DNA from: Novosphingobium cyanobacteriorum | GTDB lineage: Bacteria > Pseudomonadota > Alphaproteobacteria > Sphingomonadales > Sphingomonadaceae | Direction of reading: 5' to 3' | Length of the DNA stretch: 64,000 nucleotides | NCBI RefSeq assembly: GCF_029436685.1 | Contig: NZ_JAROCY010000005.1 | Span: 62,001 to 126,000, forward strand | Shown here: piece by piece, positions 52,599 to 64,000 of the stretch | How positions within the stretch are numbered: the first letter of the stretch is position 1 | Layout: every line of letters begins with the position of its first letter | Notes under the pieces: model-generated | The model's input: the letters and a program-made list of their open reading frames with translations, nothing else | Told to the model about the DNA's origin: nothing | Databases searched by the model: none | Program-made: the position numbers and the translations under genes

Positions 52599-53831
52599 TC
52601 AGTCGATCTCGATCTGGCGGATCGGCGGCAGGACCCAGGCAAACAGCGCCGCGCCCAGCAGGCTGATGCCGGCGGCAAAGGCAAAGGCCCAGCCATAGCC
52701 GCCCGACCGGTCCACGATACCGCCCGTCACGATCGGCCCGATCACGCCGGAAAGGCTGCCGATCGCGTTCTGCCAGCCGATCCAGCTGCCCGACAGCCGC
52801 GGGCCGGCAAACATCTGGCCGATGGCGAAGACCATCGTCGGCCCCGGCGCCAGCGCGGCGCCGGTGAACACCAACCATGCTGTCAATGCCGCCTGCCCCT
52901 GGGCGAAGGCGATGCCGGTGATGCCGATGGCCAGCGCCACCTGCCCACCCACGCTGAACCAGCGCCGCACCGCGTCCTCGCTGGCGCCGCTGCGGACCAT
53001 GCGGTCCGAGACCTGCCCGATCAGGAGCGAGGCCACGGCCTGCACCGCGAAGACCGTGGCGACCAGCCCCGCCATCGTGCCGATGGGCAGGCCGCGCGCC
53101 TTGACCAGATAGAGCGGCAGCCAGATCGAGATGAAGAAGAACGAATAATTGGCGGTGATGTGGCAGAGCCCGGTGAGCCACAGCGCCTTCTGCCGCAGCA
53201 GCCGGGTGTAGGTGAAGGAGGCCTGCCCGCTTGCCTGCGGCACCGGGGGCAGTCGCCTGACCAGCCACAGCCACGGCACCAGCCACGCGAGCGTGATCGC
53301 GCCGAACGTGATGAAGACCGGACGCCAGCCATGCTGGGCGAGGATGGCGCCCCCTGCCAGGGTGCCGGCGGCCGGGCCGAGCGCCAGCCCCACCGCCACC
53401 ACCGCGTTGGCAATGCCTCTGCGCTCCACCGGCACGTGCAGGGCGATGATCTTCGATGTGCAGGGAAACACGAAGCTTTCGCCAAAGCCCAGCAGCAGGC
53501 GCAGCAGGACAAGCGCCAGCAGGCCATTGGCCCAGCCCATCAGCATCGTCGCCAGGGCCCACAGGCCAAGCCCGCAGGCGAGCACAAGATAGACCCGGAA
53601 GCGATCCCCCACCCAGCCGAGCAGGGGCTGGAGCAGGCCATAGGTCCAGAAGAAGGCCGATGCGGCGACGCCGAACTGCGTGGCGGTGAGGCCCAGGTCC
53701 GCCTGCATGCGCGGAGCGGCCAGCCCCAGCGCGCCGCGATCAACGAAGTTCAGCAACATCGCCAGCGCCAGGAGGCCGACCAGCGCCGTCGTCGACCCTG
53801 CCCCCGATCGCTGCTGTTCCGCCGTCACCAT
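52599..53831 (-). CDS. MFS transporter
   Basis: Encodes 410 residues from ATG at 53831 with GGGAGG upstream. Twelve hydrophobic segments are distributed in two halves. GWVGDRFRVYLVLACGLGLW lies in the TM2-TM3 loop and matches the MFS signature (G-x-x-x-D/R), and RGIANAVVAVGLALGPAAG fits motif C in TM5. The N-terminal fold (NFVDRGALGLAAPRMQADLG) resembles the anion:cation symporter family for organic acids such as glucarate or hydroxy acids. No metabolic neighbour identifies a substrate. Confidence 0.9.
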   Translation of the reverse strand: MVTAEQQRSGAGSTTALVGLLALAMLLNFVDRGALGLAAPRMQADLGLTATQFGVAASAFFWTYGLLQPLLGWVGDRFRVYLVLACGLGLWALATMLMGWANGLLALVLLRLLLGFGESFVFPCTSKIIALHVPVERRGIANAVVAVGLALGPAAGTLAGGAILAQHGWRPVFITFGAITLAWLVPWLWLVRRLPPVPQASGQASFTYTRLLRQKALWLTGLCHITANYSFFFISIWLPLYLVKARGLPIGTMAGLVATVFAVQAVASLLIGQVSDRMVRSGASEDAVRRWFSVGGQVALAIGITGIAFAQGQAALTAWLVFTGAALAPGPTMVFAIGQMFAGPRLSGSWIGWQNAIGSLSGVIGPIVTGGIVDRSGGYGWAFAFAAGISLLGAALFAWVLPPIRQIEID

Positions 53832-53888
53832 GCCGCCTGCCTCCCCGTAAGCCCGGGAGAGTAGCAGTGCGGCATGGCGCGGCAAGCG

Positions 53889-54614
53889 TCAGAACGCGAT
53901 GGTGAACGAGCCGACGACGCGGCCCCTGGCCTTCTTGCCGATGTGGGTCGCGTCGGTATCGTGATAGCGCACCGCGATGGTCGCCCCCTTCATCACGGTA
54001 TAGCCGAGCCCGGCATTCCAGGTGGTGTAGTCCGGCAGCACGTCGATGTGCTGGCGACCAAGCGTGGCCGAGGCGGTCAACTTGTCGGTCAGGGGATAGC
54101 TGGCCCCCACTTCGCCGTAGAGTGCGTTGTGATGGCTGCCGAAGTAGTTGCCGGTGTAGTACCCGGCCACCTTCAGGCCCAGCTTGCCCACATTGCCGGT
54201 AACCGCCAGCTTGCCCTCAAGCGTGTCGATCTTCACCGGCGCGTTGACATAGCCATAGCGGACGACGCCCGCGTCGACCTTTACCGGGCCGAGATCGGCG
54301 ACATAGCCGCCCCACAGGTCGTATTCCTGGCTGATCCCGGCAAAGCGGACATTCTCGGTGCCGACGCCGGCATAGAAGCCCTTGTAGCCGACAGAGACGG
54401 TGGCGAAGACGGCCGGCTTTTCGTCAGACTGGCTGACCCCGCGCCAAACGTAGTCGGTCGCCCCGGTGGCGCCGAAGCTTATCTTGAAGTCGGACGGGGC
54501 CTCGGTCTTCACGTTGGCGGCGGGTGCCCGATCGACATAGGCATGGTCTCTGGCAGACGCGCAGGCGGGGGCGATCAGCGCGGCAAGCGCCGCGCCGGCT
54601 AGCAGTTTCCTCAT
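53889..54614 (-). CDS. TorF family putative porin
   Basis: Encodes 241 residues from ATG at 54614. Signal peptide MRKLLAGAALAALIAPACAS. The hallmark opening of the family is ATGATDYVWRGVSQSDEKPA; alternating beta-strand patterns continue to a C-terminal GSFTIAF with the terminal Phe of outer-membrane barrels. Length is in the range of the family (TIGR02001). Substrate unknown. It is co-oriented with the aldehyde dehydrogenase gene upstream, 176 bases away. Confidence 0.88.
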   Translation of the reverse strand: MRKLLAGAALAALIAPACASARDHAYVDRAPAANVKTEAPSDFKISFGATGATDYVWRGVSQSDEKPAVFATVSVGYKGFYAGVGTENVRFAGISQEYDLWGGYVADLGPVKVDAGVVRYGYVNAPVKIDTLEGKLAVTGNVGKLGLKVAGYYTGNYFGSHHNALYGEVGASYPLTDKLTASATLGRQHIDVLPDYTTWNAGLGYTVMKGATIAVRYHDTDATHIGKKARGRVVGSFTIAF

Positions 54615-54790
54615 GATGGCATCCCTTCCCTTGGCAGGCGGGCGCGCTTCATCCTTCGCGGAAGCGACCCGCGTTGTTGGTTTCACATGATTGGTGGTGG
54701 GGAAGTCCGGGGCTGCGCCTTGGGAGAGGTGGCGCGCTGCCCCGGACCGGCGACCCGTCGGGCGGTGATGGCCTCGACGTTACAGGCCGA

Positions 54791-56311
<1,521 letters not shown>

Positions 56312-56446
56312 GGCGAAATCCTCTCTTGGCGTATTGCGAAGGCGGCGGTTCCCACCTTCCTGCCAGATTAGTTCCACCATCGATTGCCGAAAGAAATCCC
56401 CACCCCTGCCTTGGCCCGGCCCGAGTGTATCGCAGCCGAGACAGGT

Positions 56447-57427
56447 TCAGTTGAGGCCCGACAATCCCGCGCGCTCCATGCGGCGATACATCGTGGCGCG
56501 GCCGATGCCGAGCAGGCGGGCGGCGGCGGCCACGTTGCCATTGCAGCGGGCCAGGGCCTGGCGCAGCACGGCGCGCTCGCCATCCTCGAAGCCGGTCACC
56601 GGCCCCTGGCCCATCACTTCGGACAGCGGACGCGGGGCCAGCTTTGCGTCAGCGGCAAGGCCCAGCACACGCCGCGCGGCGCGAGTCGCCCCGATCACCA
56701 GGTCATCCCGGTCCACCGCCAACAGCGCGCTGCCGCGCCCCGGCTGTTCGCCCCCGGCATAGACGATGCGCGCCTGCCCATAGTGGCGACAGAAGAAATC
56801 ACGCTCGATCGATCGGGCCGCGTCCTGCACCAGCGCGGCGATCATCCCGGCCATCGCCTCGGCATGGTCGGCCCGCGCGGTCGAAACATCCAGCGCGGCA
56901 ACCAGCCGGCCCTGCGGATCGAAGATCGGGGCATCCATGCACGATACGCCCACGTTGCGGCTGGCAAAGTGCTCGTCGCGCAGGATGGTCACCGGCCGCG
57001 CTTCGACCAGGCAGGTGCCGATGCCGTTGGTGCCCTCGGCCTGCTCGCTCCACGCCGCGCCCGGAGCAAGGCCGACGGCATCGAAGAAATCGGCATCGGC
57101 ATCGGCGCTGCGGCTTTCCAGCACCACGCCATCAAGATCGGTGATGATCACGCAGGCCCCGGCCGCACCGACGCTGCGATAGAGACGGTCCAGCGTCGGC
57201 TCCGCCGCTGCCAGCAATTCGCCATTGGCTTGCCGCAGGCTGGATATCGCACCGGCTGCAAGGCGTTCGCCGCGACGCTGCGCTTCGGGATCGAGCTTGT
57301 GGTGCAGGGCCGATCGGCACCACGACGCCGCTACTGCAGACAGCGCCGCCGCCTGTCCCGATTCCACCGTGCTCAGCACGCGTTCGCTGTGCCTGGGGCC
57401 GTGATTGCCGCGCCCGTGATGCGCCAT
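56447..57427 (-). CDS. AcoR-like regulator, GAF plus Fis HTH without the AAA+ domain
   Basis: Encodes 326 residues from ATG at 57427. A GAF-type sensor occupies about 70-190 (CVIITDLDGVVLESR, EQAEGTNGIGTCLVEARPV, MDAPIFDPQGRLVAALDVST), and a Fis-type helix-turn-helix lies at the C-terminus (ALARCNGNVAAAARLLGIGR). The central sigma-54 AAA+ domain found in AcoR is absent: the link is only about 100 residues without GAFTGA or Walker motifs. It cannot drive sigma-54 open complex formation and may act as a repressor or sigma-70 activator. It reads into the aldehyde dehydrogenase gene. Confidence 0.85.
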   Translation of the reverse strand: MAHHGRGNHGPRHSERVLSTVESGQAAALSAVAASWCRSALHHKLDPEAQRRGERLAAGAISSLRQANGELLAAAEPTLDRLYRSVGAAGACVIITDLDGVVLESRSADADADFFDAVGLAPGAAWSEQAEGTNGIGTCLVEARPVTILRDEHFASRNVGVSCMDAPIFDPQGRLVAALDVSTARADHAEAMAGMIAALVQDAARSIERDFFCRHYGQARIVYAGGEQPGRGSALLAVDRDDLVIGATRAARRVLGLAADAKLAPRPLSEVMGQGPVTGFEDGERAVLRQALARCNGNVAAAARLLGIGRATMYRRMERAGLSGLN

Positions 57428-57596
57428 CTCGCCAATCCTCTCGTCCGGCGGGCCCCGCACCTGCGTGCAGCAGCACCTGCAGATGGTGCCTTATCAGCCC
57501 GACGGCCGCAATCGTTGACTCAGATCAGCGAAAAGCAAGTGGGTTGCCCCGCAAGCCATGGGCATGGTGTCCCACGGGCGAGACACATGGCGCGGC

Positions 57597-58019
57597 TTAC
57601 TTCAGCGTCTTGAGATAGGCGATGATCTGCTGGCGCTTGGCAGGGTCAGTCTGACCGGCATAGGTCATGCGGGTGCCGGGCACGAGCGCCATCGGGTTGG
57701 CCAGCCACTTGTCCAGCGTGGCCTCGTCCCAGGTCAGGTTCGCCGCCTTCAGCGCCGGGCTGGCCTGATAGCCCTGCATGTCTCCCGCCTTCGCGCCATA
57801 GATCCCGGCCAGGCTGGGGCCGATGAGCGTCTTGCCCGGTTCGATCGCATGGCAGGACTTGCAGATGCCGAAGGCCGGTGGCGCGGCGTTGGCCGCAGCC
57901 GTCGGGGTGGAGCCGGCGGACTGGCCTGTTTCCTCGCCCTGGCCAGTTCCCGATTCCCCACAGGCAGCAAGGGCCGAGATCAGAAACCCGGCCAGCGCAA
58001 ACCTCATCCGCTTCGTCAT
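57597..58019 (-). CDS. Class I cytochrome c lipoprotein
   Basis: Encodes 140 residues from ATG at 58019. The signal sequence ends in a lipobox (FLISALAACGESG), so it is likely lipid-anchored in the periplasm. A Thr/Ala/Gly linker leads to the haem site CKSCH; the distal Met is probably in PGTRMTYAG. Spacing from CXXCH to Met fits short class I cytochromes. It could pass electrons from a dehydrogenase to an oxidase. Divergent from the MATE gene with 38 bases between starts. Confidence 0.88.
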   Translation of the reverse strand: MTKRMRFALAGFLISALAACGESGTGQGEETGQSAGSTPTAAANAAPPAFGICKSCHAIEPGKTLIGPSLAGIYGAKAGDMQGYQASPALKAANLTWDEATLDKWLANPMALVPGTRMTYAGQTDPAKRQQIIAYLKTLK

Positions 58020-58057
58020 TTCAGAACCCTTTGCCTCGCCATTGTCCCGCAAGGGCA

Positions 58058-59491
58058 ATGCCTTCCGACATGCCCTTTCCTTCGGATCACCCTGCGCCTA
58101 TGGCCCTGTCGGCAATGTTTGAAAACCCGCCCACACGCACCATCGATGAATTGAAGGCGACGCTGCGCCTGGCCGCGCCGCTGGTCGGCGCGAACCTGCT
58201 GCAGGTTGCCGTCTTCGCCATCGACGTGGTCTTTGTCGCCCGGCTCGGGCCGCAGGCGCTGGCGGCATCGGCGCTTTCGGTGGCGCTGTTCGGGCTGTTG
58301 ATGTGGAGCATCACCGGGCTGGTCGGCGCGGCCTCCCCGCTGATCGCGGCCGAACTGGGCAAGCGCAGCCACGCGGTGCGCGAAGTGCGGCGCACGGTGC
58401 GGATGGCGGGCTGGGCCGGGATGTTCGCGGCCCTGCTCAGCATGGGCTTCTTCCTGCTGGGCGAACCGCTGATGCGGCTGACCGGGCAGCAGGAAGGCGT
58501 CATCGTGCTGGCGGTGCCGTTCATGCACGTGCTGATGTGGGCATCAGTGCCGATGGTGCTGGGCGCGTTGCTGCGCACCGTGGTGGCAACGCTGGGCCGA
58601 CCGGGCGTGGCCACGTGGATCACCGGCCTTGCCGTGGTGGTGAACGGGCTTGGCAACTGGGTGTTCGTGTTCGGGCACCTAGGCATGCCGGCGCTGGGGC
58701 TGACGGGATCGGCGCTGTCCAGCGTGGTCACCGCCTGCATCATGCTTGGCGCCTATGTGGTGGTGATCCGCAGCGACCGGCGCCTTCGCCGCTATCGCCT
58801 GTTCGGCCGCTGGTGGCGGCCTGAATGGAAGCGCTTTGTCGAGGTGCTGCGCATCGGCATGCCGATCTGCGCCACCATCATTGCCGAAGCCGGCCTCTTC
58901 AACGGAGCCGCGTTCCTGATGGGGCGCATCGGGGAAGTGGAGCTGGCGGCGCACACCGTCGTCCTGCAGCTCGCCTCGATCGCCTTCATGGTGCCCTTCG
59001 GCGTGGCCCAAGCGGCGACGATCCGCGTCGGACTGGCCTATGGCGCGGGCGACAACGCCGCCATTGCGCGGGCAGGCTGGGTGGCGCTGGGCCTTGGCAT
59101 CGGCTTCATGACCATCACCGCCCTGGTAATGCTGTTGACGCCACGTTTCGTCATGATGCTTTACATCGATCCCGATGCGCCGGCCAACGCCGGTCTCGTG
59201 AAGCTGGCGCTGCAGTACATCGTGGTCGCTGCAGGCTTCCAGCTGTTCGACGGCGCCCAGGCCGTGGGGCAGGGCGTTCTGCGTGGCCTGCAGGACACGC
59301 GCGTTCCGATGGCCATCGCCATGTTCGGTTACTGGATCCCGGGTCTTGGCACGGCCGTGTTGCTGGGCCTGTTCACGCCGCTTGGCGGGGTGGGCGTGTG
59401 GCTGGGGCTGCTGGTCAGCCTGATCGTGGTGGCGGGGTTGATCCTGTGGCGGTGGCTGGCCCGCGGCCGGCTCGGGCTGCTTCCCGCCTGA
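58058..59491 (+). CDS. MATE family efflux transporter
   Basis: Encodes 477 residues if started at 58058; later ATGs at 58070, 58100 and 58115 are also possible. Twelve hydrophobic segments are visible, with the N-half entry ELKATLRLAAPLVGANLLQV and family-typical PLIAAELG, GMPICATIIAE and VPFGVAQAATIRVGLAYG. The DinF/NorM branch exports cationic compounds using H+ or Na+ gradients. Substrate not predictable. Confidence 0.9.
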   Translation: MPSDMPFPSDHPAPMALSAMFENPPTRTIDELKATLRLAAPLVGANLLQVAVFAIDVVFVARLGPQALAASALSVALFGLLMWSITGLVGAASPLIAAELGKRSHAVREVRRTVRMAGWAGMFAALLSMGFFLLGEPLMRLTGQQEGVIVLAVPFMHVLMWASVPMVLGALLRTVVATLGRPGVATWITGLAVVVNGLGNWVFVFGHLGMPALGLTGSALSSVVTACIMLGAYVVVIRSDRRLRRYRLFGRWWRPEWKRFVEVLRIGMPICATIIAEAGLFNGAAFLMGRIGEVELAAHTVVLQLASIAFMVPFGVAQAATIRVGLAYGAGDNAAIARAGWVALGLGIGFMTITALVMLLTPRFVMMLYIDPDAPANAGLVKLALQYIVVAAGFQLFDGAQAVGQGVLRGLQDTRVPMAIAMFGYWIPGLGTAVLLGLFTPLGGVGVWLGLLVSLIVVAGLILWRWLARGRLGLLPA

Positions 59492-59554
59492 CGCGCGGCC
59501 CTTACCGCCGCATCGCGCTGTTCATCTGCGCGAAAAGAATCTTCATCGCGAGTC

Positions 59555-59584
59555 CTTGACGCCCCATTGGCAGCGACCCATATC
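59555..59584 (+). promoter_or_regulatory. RpoH-like promoter of groESL
   Basis: CTTGAC at 59555-59560 and CCCATAT at 59577-59583 fit the heat-shock sigma-32 pattern. The same stretch also gives TTGACG, 17 bases, CATATC as a housekeeping promoter. Confidence 0.7.
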
Positions 59585-59591
59585 CGGCGCG

Positions 59592-59618
59592 CTGGCACTC
59601 TCGATACGAGAGTGCCAA
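59592..59618. promoter_or_regulatory. CIRCE operator (HrcA site)
   Basis: CTGGCACTC, nine bases, GAGTGCCAA: the CIRCE inverted repeat. It lies just downstream of the predicted transcription start and 45 bases before groES. HrcA bound here would block transcription until heat shock. Confidence 0.92.
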
Positions 59619-59662
59619 GCACAGTTTTGCAAACGCCAATTGATTGGAAGAGGGAGCAACCC

Positions 59663-61646
<1,984 letters not shown>

Positions 61647-61674
61647 GTCCACGCAGCACTTGCTGACGCAACAG

Positions 61675-61709
61675 CGGGGCCGGAAGGGAGACCTTCCGGC
61701 CCCGTTTTG
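61675..61709 (+). terminator. Intrinsic terminator after groEL
   Basis: A perfect 13-bp stem CGGGGCCGGAAGG/CCTTCCGGCCCCG with a GAGA tetraloop, then TTTT. The core matches the sucD terminator stem. Confidence 0.93.
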
Positions 61710-61833
61710 CATCAGGCAGAAAGAATTCTGCTTTTATCTGCAGAGGCTTGCCCCGAAATGGCATGATCCGGCAGGAAACATTGGCGGCCAACTGCGTTAT
61801 GCGCGCGATGACCGGAGTTTGTCCTTCTGCCAT

Positions 61834-63510
61834 GTGCGCCGCTGCGTGAGCGCTCCCGGTTTTCCCGCGGTGCCGCACCTCGACGGTGAGCCTGGGCCAG
61901 ACCTTGGTCTGTACCGCACGCTGTTCGAATCCATGGATCAGGGGTACTGCGTCATCGAATTCTTCGATGGCCCGCATGGTCCGCTCAGCGACTACATCCA
62001 CATCCTCGCCAACGAGGCGTACGAGCGCAACACCGGCATCCCCAACGTGGTGGGCCAGAAGCTGCGCGAGATGGTGGGGGACGAGGCCGACGCCTGGGTT
62101 TCTTTCTATGGCAAGGTGCTGCGCACTGGCGAGCCGATCCGCTTCCGCAACGAACTGGTCAAGACCGCACGGACGCTGGAAGTCTCGTCCTTCCGCATTG
62201 GCCCCTTCGAAGATCGCCGGGTGGCGGTGCTGTTCAAGGACGTGACCGATCAGGTCCGGGCCGAGGATGCGCTGCGCCAGTTGAACGAGACGCTTGAAGC
62301 CCGTGTCACGCAGGCGCTTGCCGCGCGCGAGCAGGCCGAAGCGGCGTTGCGTCAGGCGCAGAAGATGGAGGCGGTGGGCCAGTTGACTGGCGGCCTTGCC
62401 CACGATTTCAACAATCTGCTCGCCGGGATTTCCGGCTCGTTCGAGATGATCGACCGGCGGCTGAAGCAGGGGCGCAGCGCGGATATCGACAGATATCTCT
62501 CCGCCGGGCTCGGCGCGGCGCAGCGCGCAGCTGCGCTCACGCACCGCCTGCTCGCATTTTCGCGCCGGCAGACGCTATCTCCGCGTTCCTTGCGCATCAA
62601 CACGCTGCTGCCGGAGTTTGCCGATCTTGTCCGGCGCACGGTCGGACCATCGGTTGCGGTGCAGCTCCATCTCGCGGATGACCTGTGGCCCACGCTGGTC
62701 GATGCCAACCAGCTCGAAAATGCGCTGCTGAACCTGTGCATCAACGCGCGCGATGCGATGCCGTCCGGGGGCACGATCGCCATCGCCACGCTCAATCTCC
62801 CGCTTGACGAGGAACAGGCGCTGGCGCGCGGCCTTGATGCGGGCGATTATGTGGCGATCACCGTCAGCGATACCGGTGTCGGCATCCCGCAAGACGACCT
62901 TGAGCGCGTGTTCGAGCCGTTCTTCACAACCAAGCCGCTCGGCAGCGGGACGGGTCTCGGCCTTTCGATGGTCTATGGCTTTGCCAAGCAGAGCCACGGC
63001 ATCGTCCGCATCCGCTCCACTGTCGGCCAGGGCACCGACGTGCGCATCTATCTTCCACGCAATCATGTTGCCGAAGAAGCCGTCACGTCAGAGCGCCTGC
63101 CGCCGGAAATGCAGCCCAACCGTGGCGGCATCGCCCTGATCGTCGATGACGAACCAAGCGTGCGCATGCTGCTGGCCGATGCGCTCGATGCCATGGGTTA
63201 CCACTGCCAGTGTGCAGCCGATGGGCCGGAAGCTCTTGCGCTTCTTGAAAATGGCTCCGAGCCCGACCTCCTCGTCACCGACGTCGGCCTTCCCGGGGGC
63301 CTCAACGGCCGGCAGGTGGCCGATGCGGCGCGACGGATGCGGCCCGGCCTGCGCACCCTGTTCGTGACCGGCTATGCCGAAACCAGCGTGCTCGGGAACG
63401 GCGGGATCGAACCGGGCATGGCCGTGCTGACCAAGCCTTTCTCGCTCGACCAGCTCCATGTCGCGGTCGCCTCGCTCATGCCGGCAGACGAAGAGACTGC
63501 CGCTGTCTAG
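61834..63510 (+). CDS. PAS hybrid histidine kinase with receiver domain
   Basis: The start is uncertain: no ATG lies upstream of the PAS region in frame, so a GTG (61834, 61846 or 61870) is likely; 61834 gives 558 residues. A PAS domain begins about [20 protein letters not shown]; a coiled linker leads to the H box [10 protein letters not shown] (His at 62401), then N box [16 protein letters not shown]1 DTGVGIP, and [12 protein letters not shown] receiver domain follows with the phosphoacceptor Asp at 63280 in [11 protein letters not shown]. All catalytic residues are present. No response regulator gene is adjacent. The stop overlaps that of the next gene. Confidence 0.87.
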   Translation: MRRCVSAPGFPAVPHLDGEPGPDLGLYRTLFESMDQGYCVIEFFDGPHGPLSDYIHILANEAYERNTGIPNVVGQKLREMVGDEADAWVSFYGKVLRTGEPIRFRNELVKTARTLEVSSFRIGPFEDRRVAVLFKDVTDQVRAEDALRQLNETLEARVTQALAAREQAEAALRQAQKMEAVGQLTGGLAHDFNNLLAGISGSFEMIDRRLKQGRSADIDRYLSAGLGAAQRAAALTHRLLAFSRRQTLSPRSLRINTLLPEFADLVRRTVGPSVAVQLHLADDLWPTLVDANQLENALLNLCINARDAMPSGGTIAIATLNLPLDEEQALARGLDAGDYVAITVSDTGVGIPQDDLERVFEPFFTTKPLGSGTGLGLSMVYGFAKQSHGIVRIRSTVGQGTDVRIYLPRNHVAEEAVTSERLPPEMQPNRGGIALIVDDEPSVRMLLADALDAMGYHCQCAADGPEALALLENGSEPDLLVTDVGLPGGLNGRQVADAARRMRPGLRTLFVTGYAETSVLGNGGIEPGMAVLTKPFSLDQLHVAVASLMPADEETAAV

Positions 63511-64000
63511 CCCAGTTCCAGCAGGATCAGCATGTCATCGCCCTGCGGATGGGTGCCATAGCGGCGAAAGCCGAGCTTTTCCGCCAGCGCGATCGAGGCG
63601 AGGTTCGGCTCGTTGATCATGCAGGCGATTCGCCCGTTGCCGTGGGAGCCGCGGTACCAGGCGATCGCAGCCCGCATCGCCTCTCCGGCTATGCCCTGGC
63701 CCCAGGTCTTGCGCGCAAAGATCCAGCCCGCCTCGGGCACGTCGTCCAGACCGGGAATGCCGCGCCATGAGTGGAACACACCGGCAATGCCGATGATCTC
63801 GTCCGCGCCTTTCGGCCTCACCGTGAAGATGCCATGGCCATAAAGCGCCCAGCCGCCGGCATTGCGCATCAGGCGGTTGAATTCCTCCACCTCGCCAGTC
63901 GGTCGGGCGCCAAGGAAACGGCGGACTTCATCGTCGGCCAGAAGGTCTACCAGACCGGGCAGGTCCCGGGCTTGCGGGCGCCACAGCTCCAGCCGTTCGG
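63507..64000 (-). CDS. GNAT acetyltransferase, 5' end beyond the window
   Basis: The frame stays open to the right edge of the window, so the start is outside; 163 residues are visible. The upstream part (ERLELWRPQARDLPGLVDLL) is a typical N-terminus of RimJ-like GNATs. The acetyl-CoA motif is ARKTWGQGIAGEAMRAAIAW, followed by NEPNLASIALAEKLGFRRYG. It probably acetylates a protein N-terminus or small amine. Its TAG overlaps the stop of the histidine kinase gene (CTAG). Confidence 0.88.
   Translation of the reverse strand, partial: ERLELWRPQARDLPGLVDLLADDEVRRFLGARPTGEVEEFNRLMRNAGGWALYGHGIFTVRPKGADEIIGIAGVFHSWRGIPGLDDVPEAGWIFARKTWGQGIAGEAMRAAIAWYRGSHGNGRIACMINEPNLASIALAEKLGFRRYGTHPQGDDMLILLELG

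Noticed and set aside
56340..56380. Sigma-54 (-24/-12) promoter before the aldehyde dehydrogenase
   Set aside because: TGGCAGGAAGGTGGGA matches the -24 half but not the -12 GC, and the nearby regulator lacks the AAA+ domain needed to use it.

Overview
The window is 64 kb of GC-rich chromosomal DNA that reads as a sphingomonad (Alphaproteobacteria, Sphingomonadales, probably Novosphingobium or a close relative). This rests on strong G/C third-position bias, a MipZ division ATPase, a TorF-type porin, a tonB-exbB-exbD-exbD cluster, a GAF-plus-Fis AcoR-like regulator, and short palindromic repeats of the kind common in sphingomonads. No phage, insertion sequence, CRISPR array, rRNA or tRNA was seen. 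Most of the window is core genome.

Left arm (1-13.2 kb): a nearly complete propionyl-CoA to succinate route. It contains scfR (regulator), pccB, a thiolase, methylmalonyl-CoA epimerase, methylmalonyl-CoA mutase, a small membrane protein, pccA and etfBA, with the 3' end of sucD at the left edge. A TTTGCAA-type operator lies between scfR and pccB, and a LiuR-type palindrome precedes etfB. Palindromic repeats interrupt the cluster, and a DUF559 endonuclease-like gene is bracketed by direct copies of one repeat.

Middle (13.2-42.3 kb): mixed housekeeping and envelope genes. These are a GNAT enzyme, isoaspartyl peptidase, galE, two related secreted proteins with an M14 peptidase, an unrecognised membrane protein carrying nine LD-type motifs, arsC, a TonB-dependent receptor with candidate iron boxes, an orphan 2Fe-2S subunit, a class II aldolase, an SRAP protein, panC, mipZ with a J-domain partner, a phosphohexomutase, a BON protein, a ligase-associated-type helicase, the TonB motor operon, hom, glpX and an orphan chemoreceptor.

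Right arm (42.3-64 kb): rpoB-rpoC run leftwards while rplJ-rplL run rightwards, so the usual rplJL-rpoBC operon is split into two divergent units. A consensus-like promoter precedes rpoB, and an L10-leader-like region precedes rplJ. Then come an MFS transporter, a porin, an aldehyde dehydrogenase with an AcoR-like regulator lacking the AAA+ domain, a cytochrome c lipoprotein, a MATE exporter, groES-groEL with a CIRCE operator and RpoH-like promoter, a hybrid histidine kinase and a GNAT gene cut by the window edge.

The least explained items are the LD-motif membrane protein (18845-20530), two helically phased TCAA/TTGA tracts (18494-18549 and 33403-33480) that look like Rho-loading sites, the split rpoBC/rplJL arrangement, and the DUF559 gene embedded in REP-like repeats.
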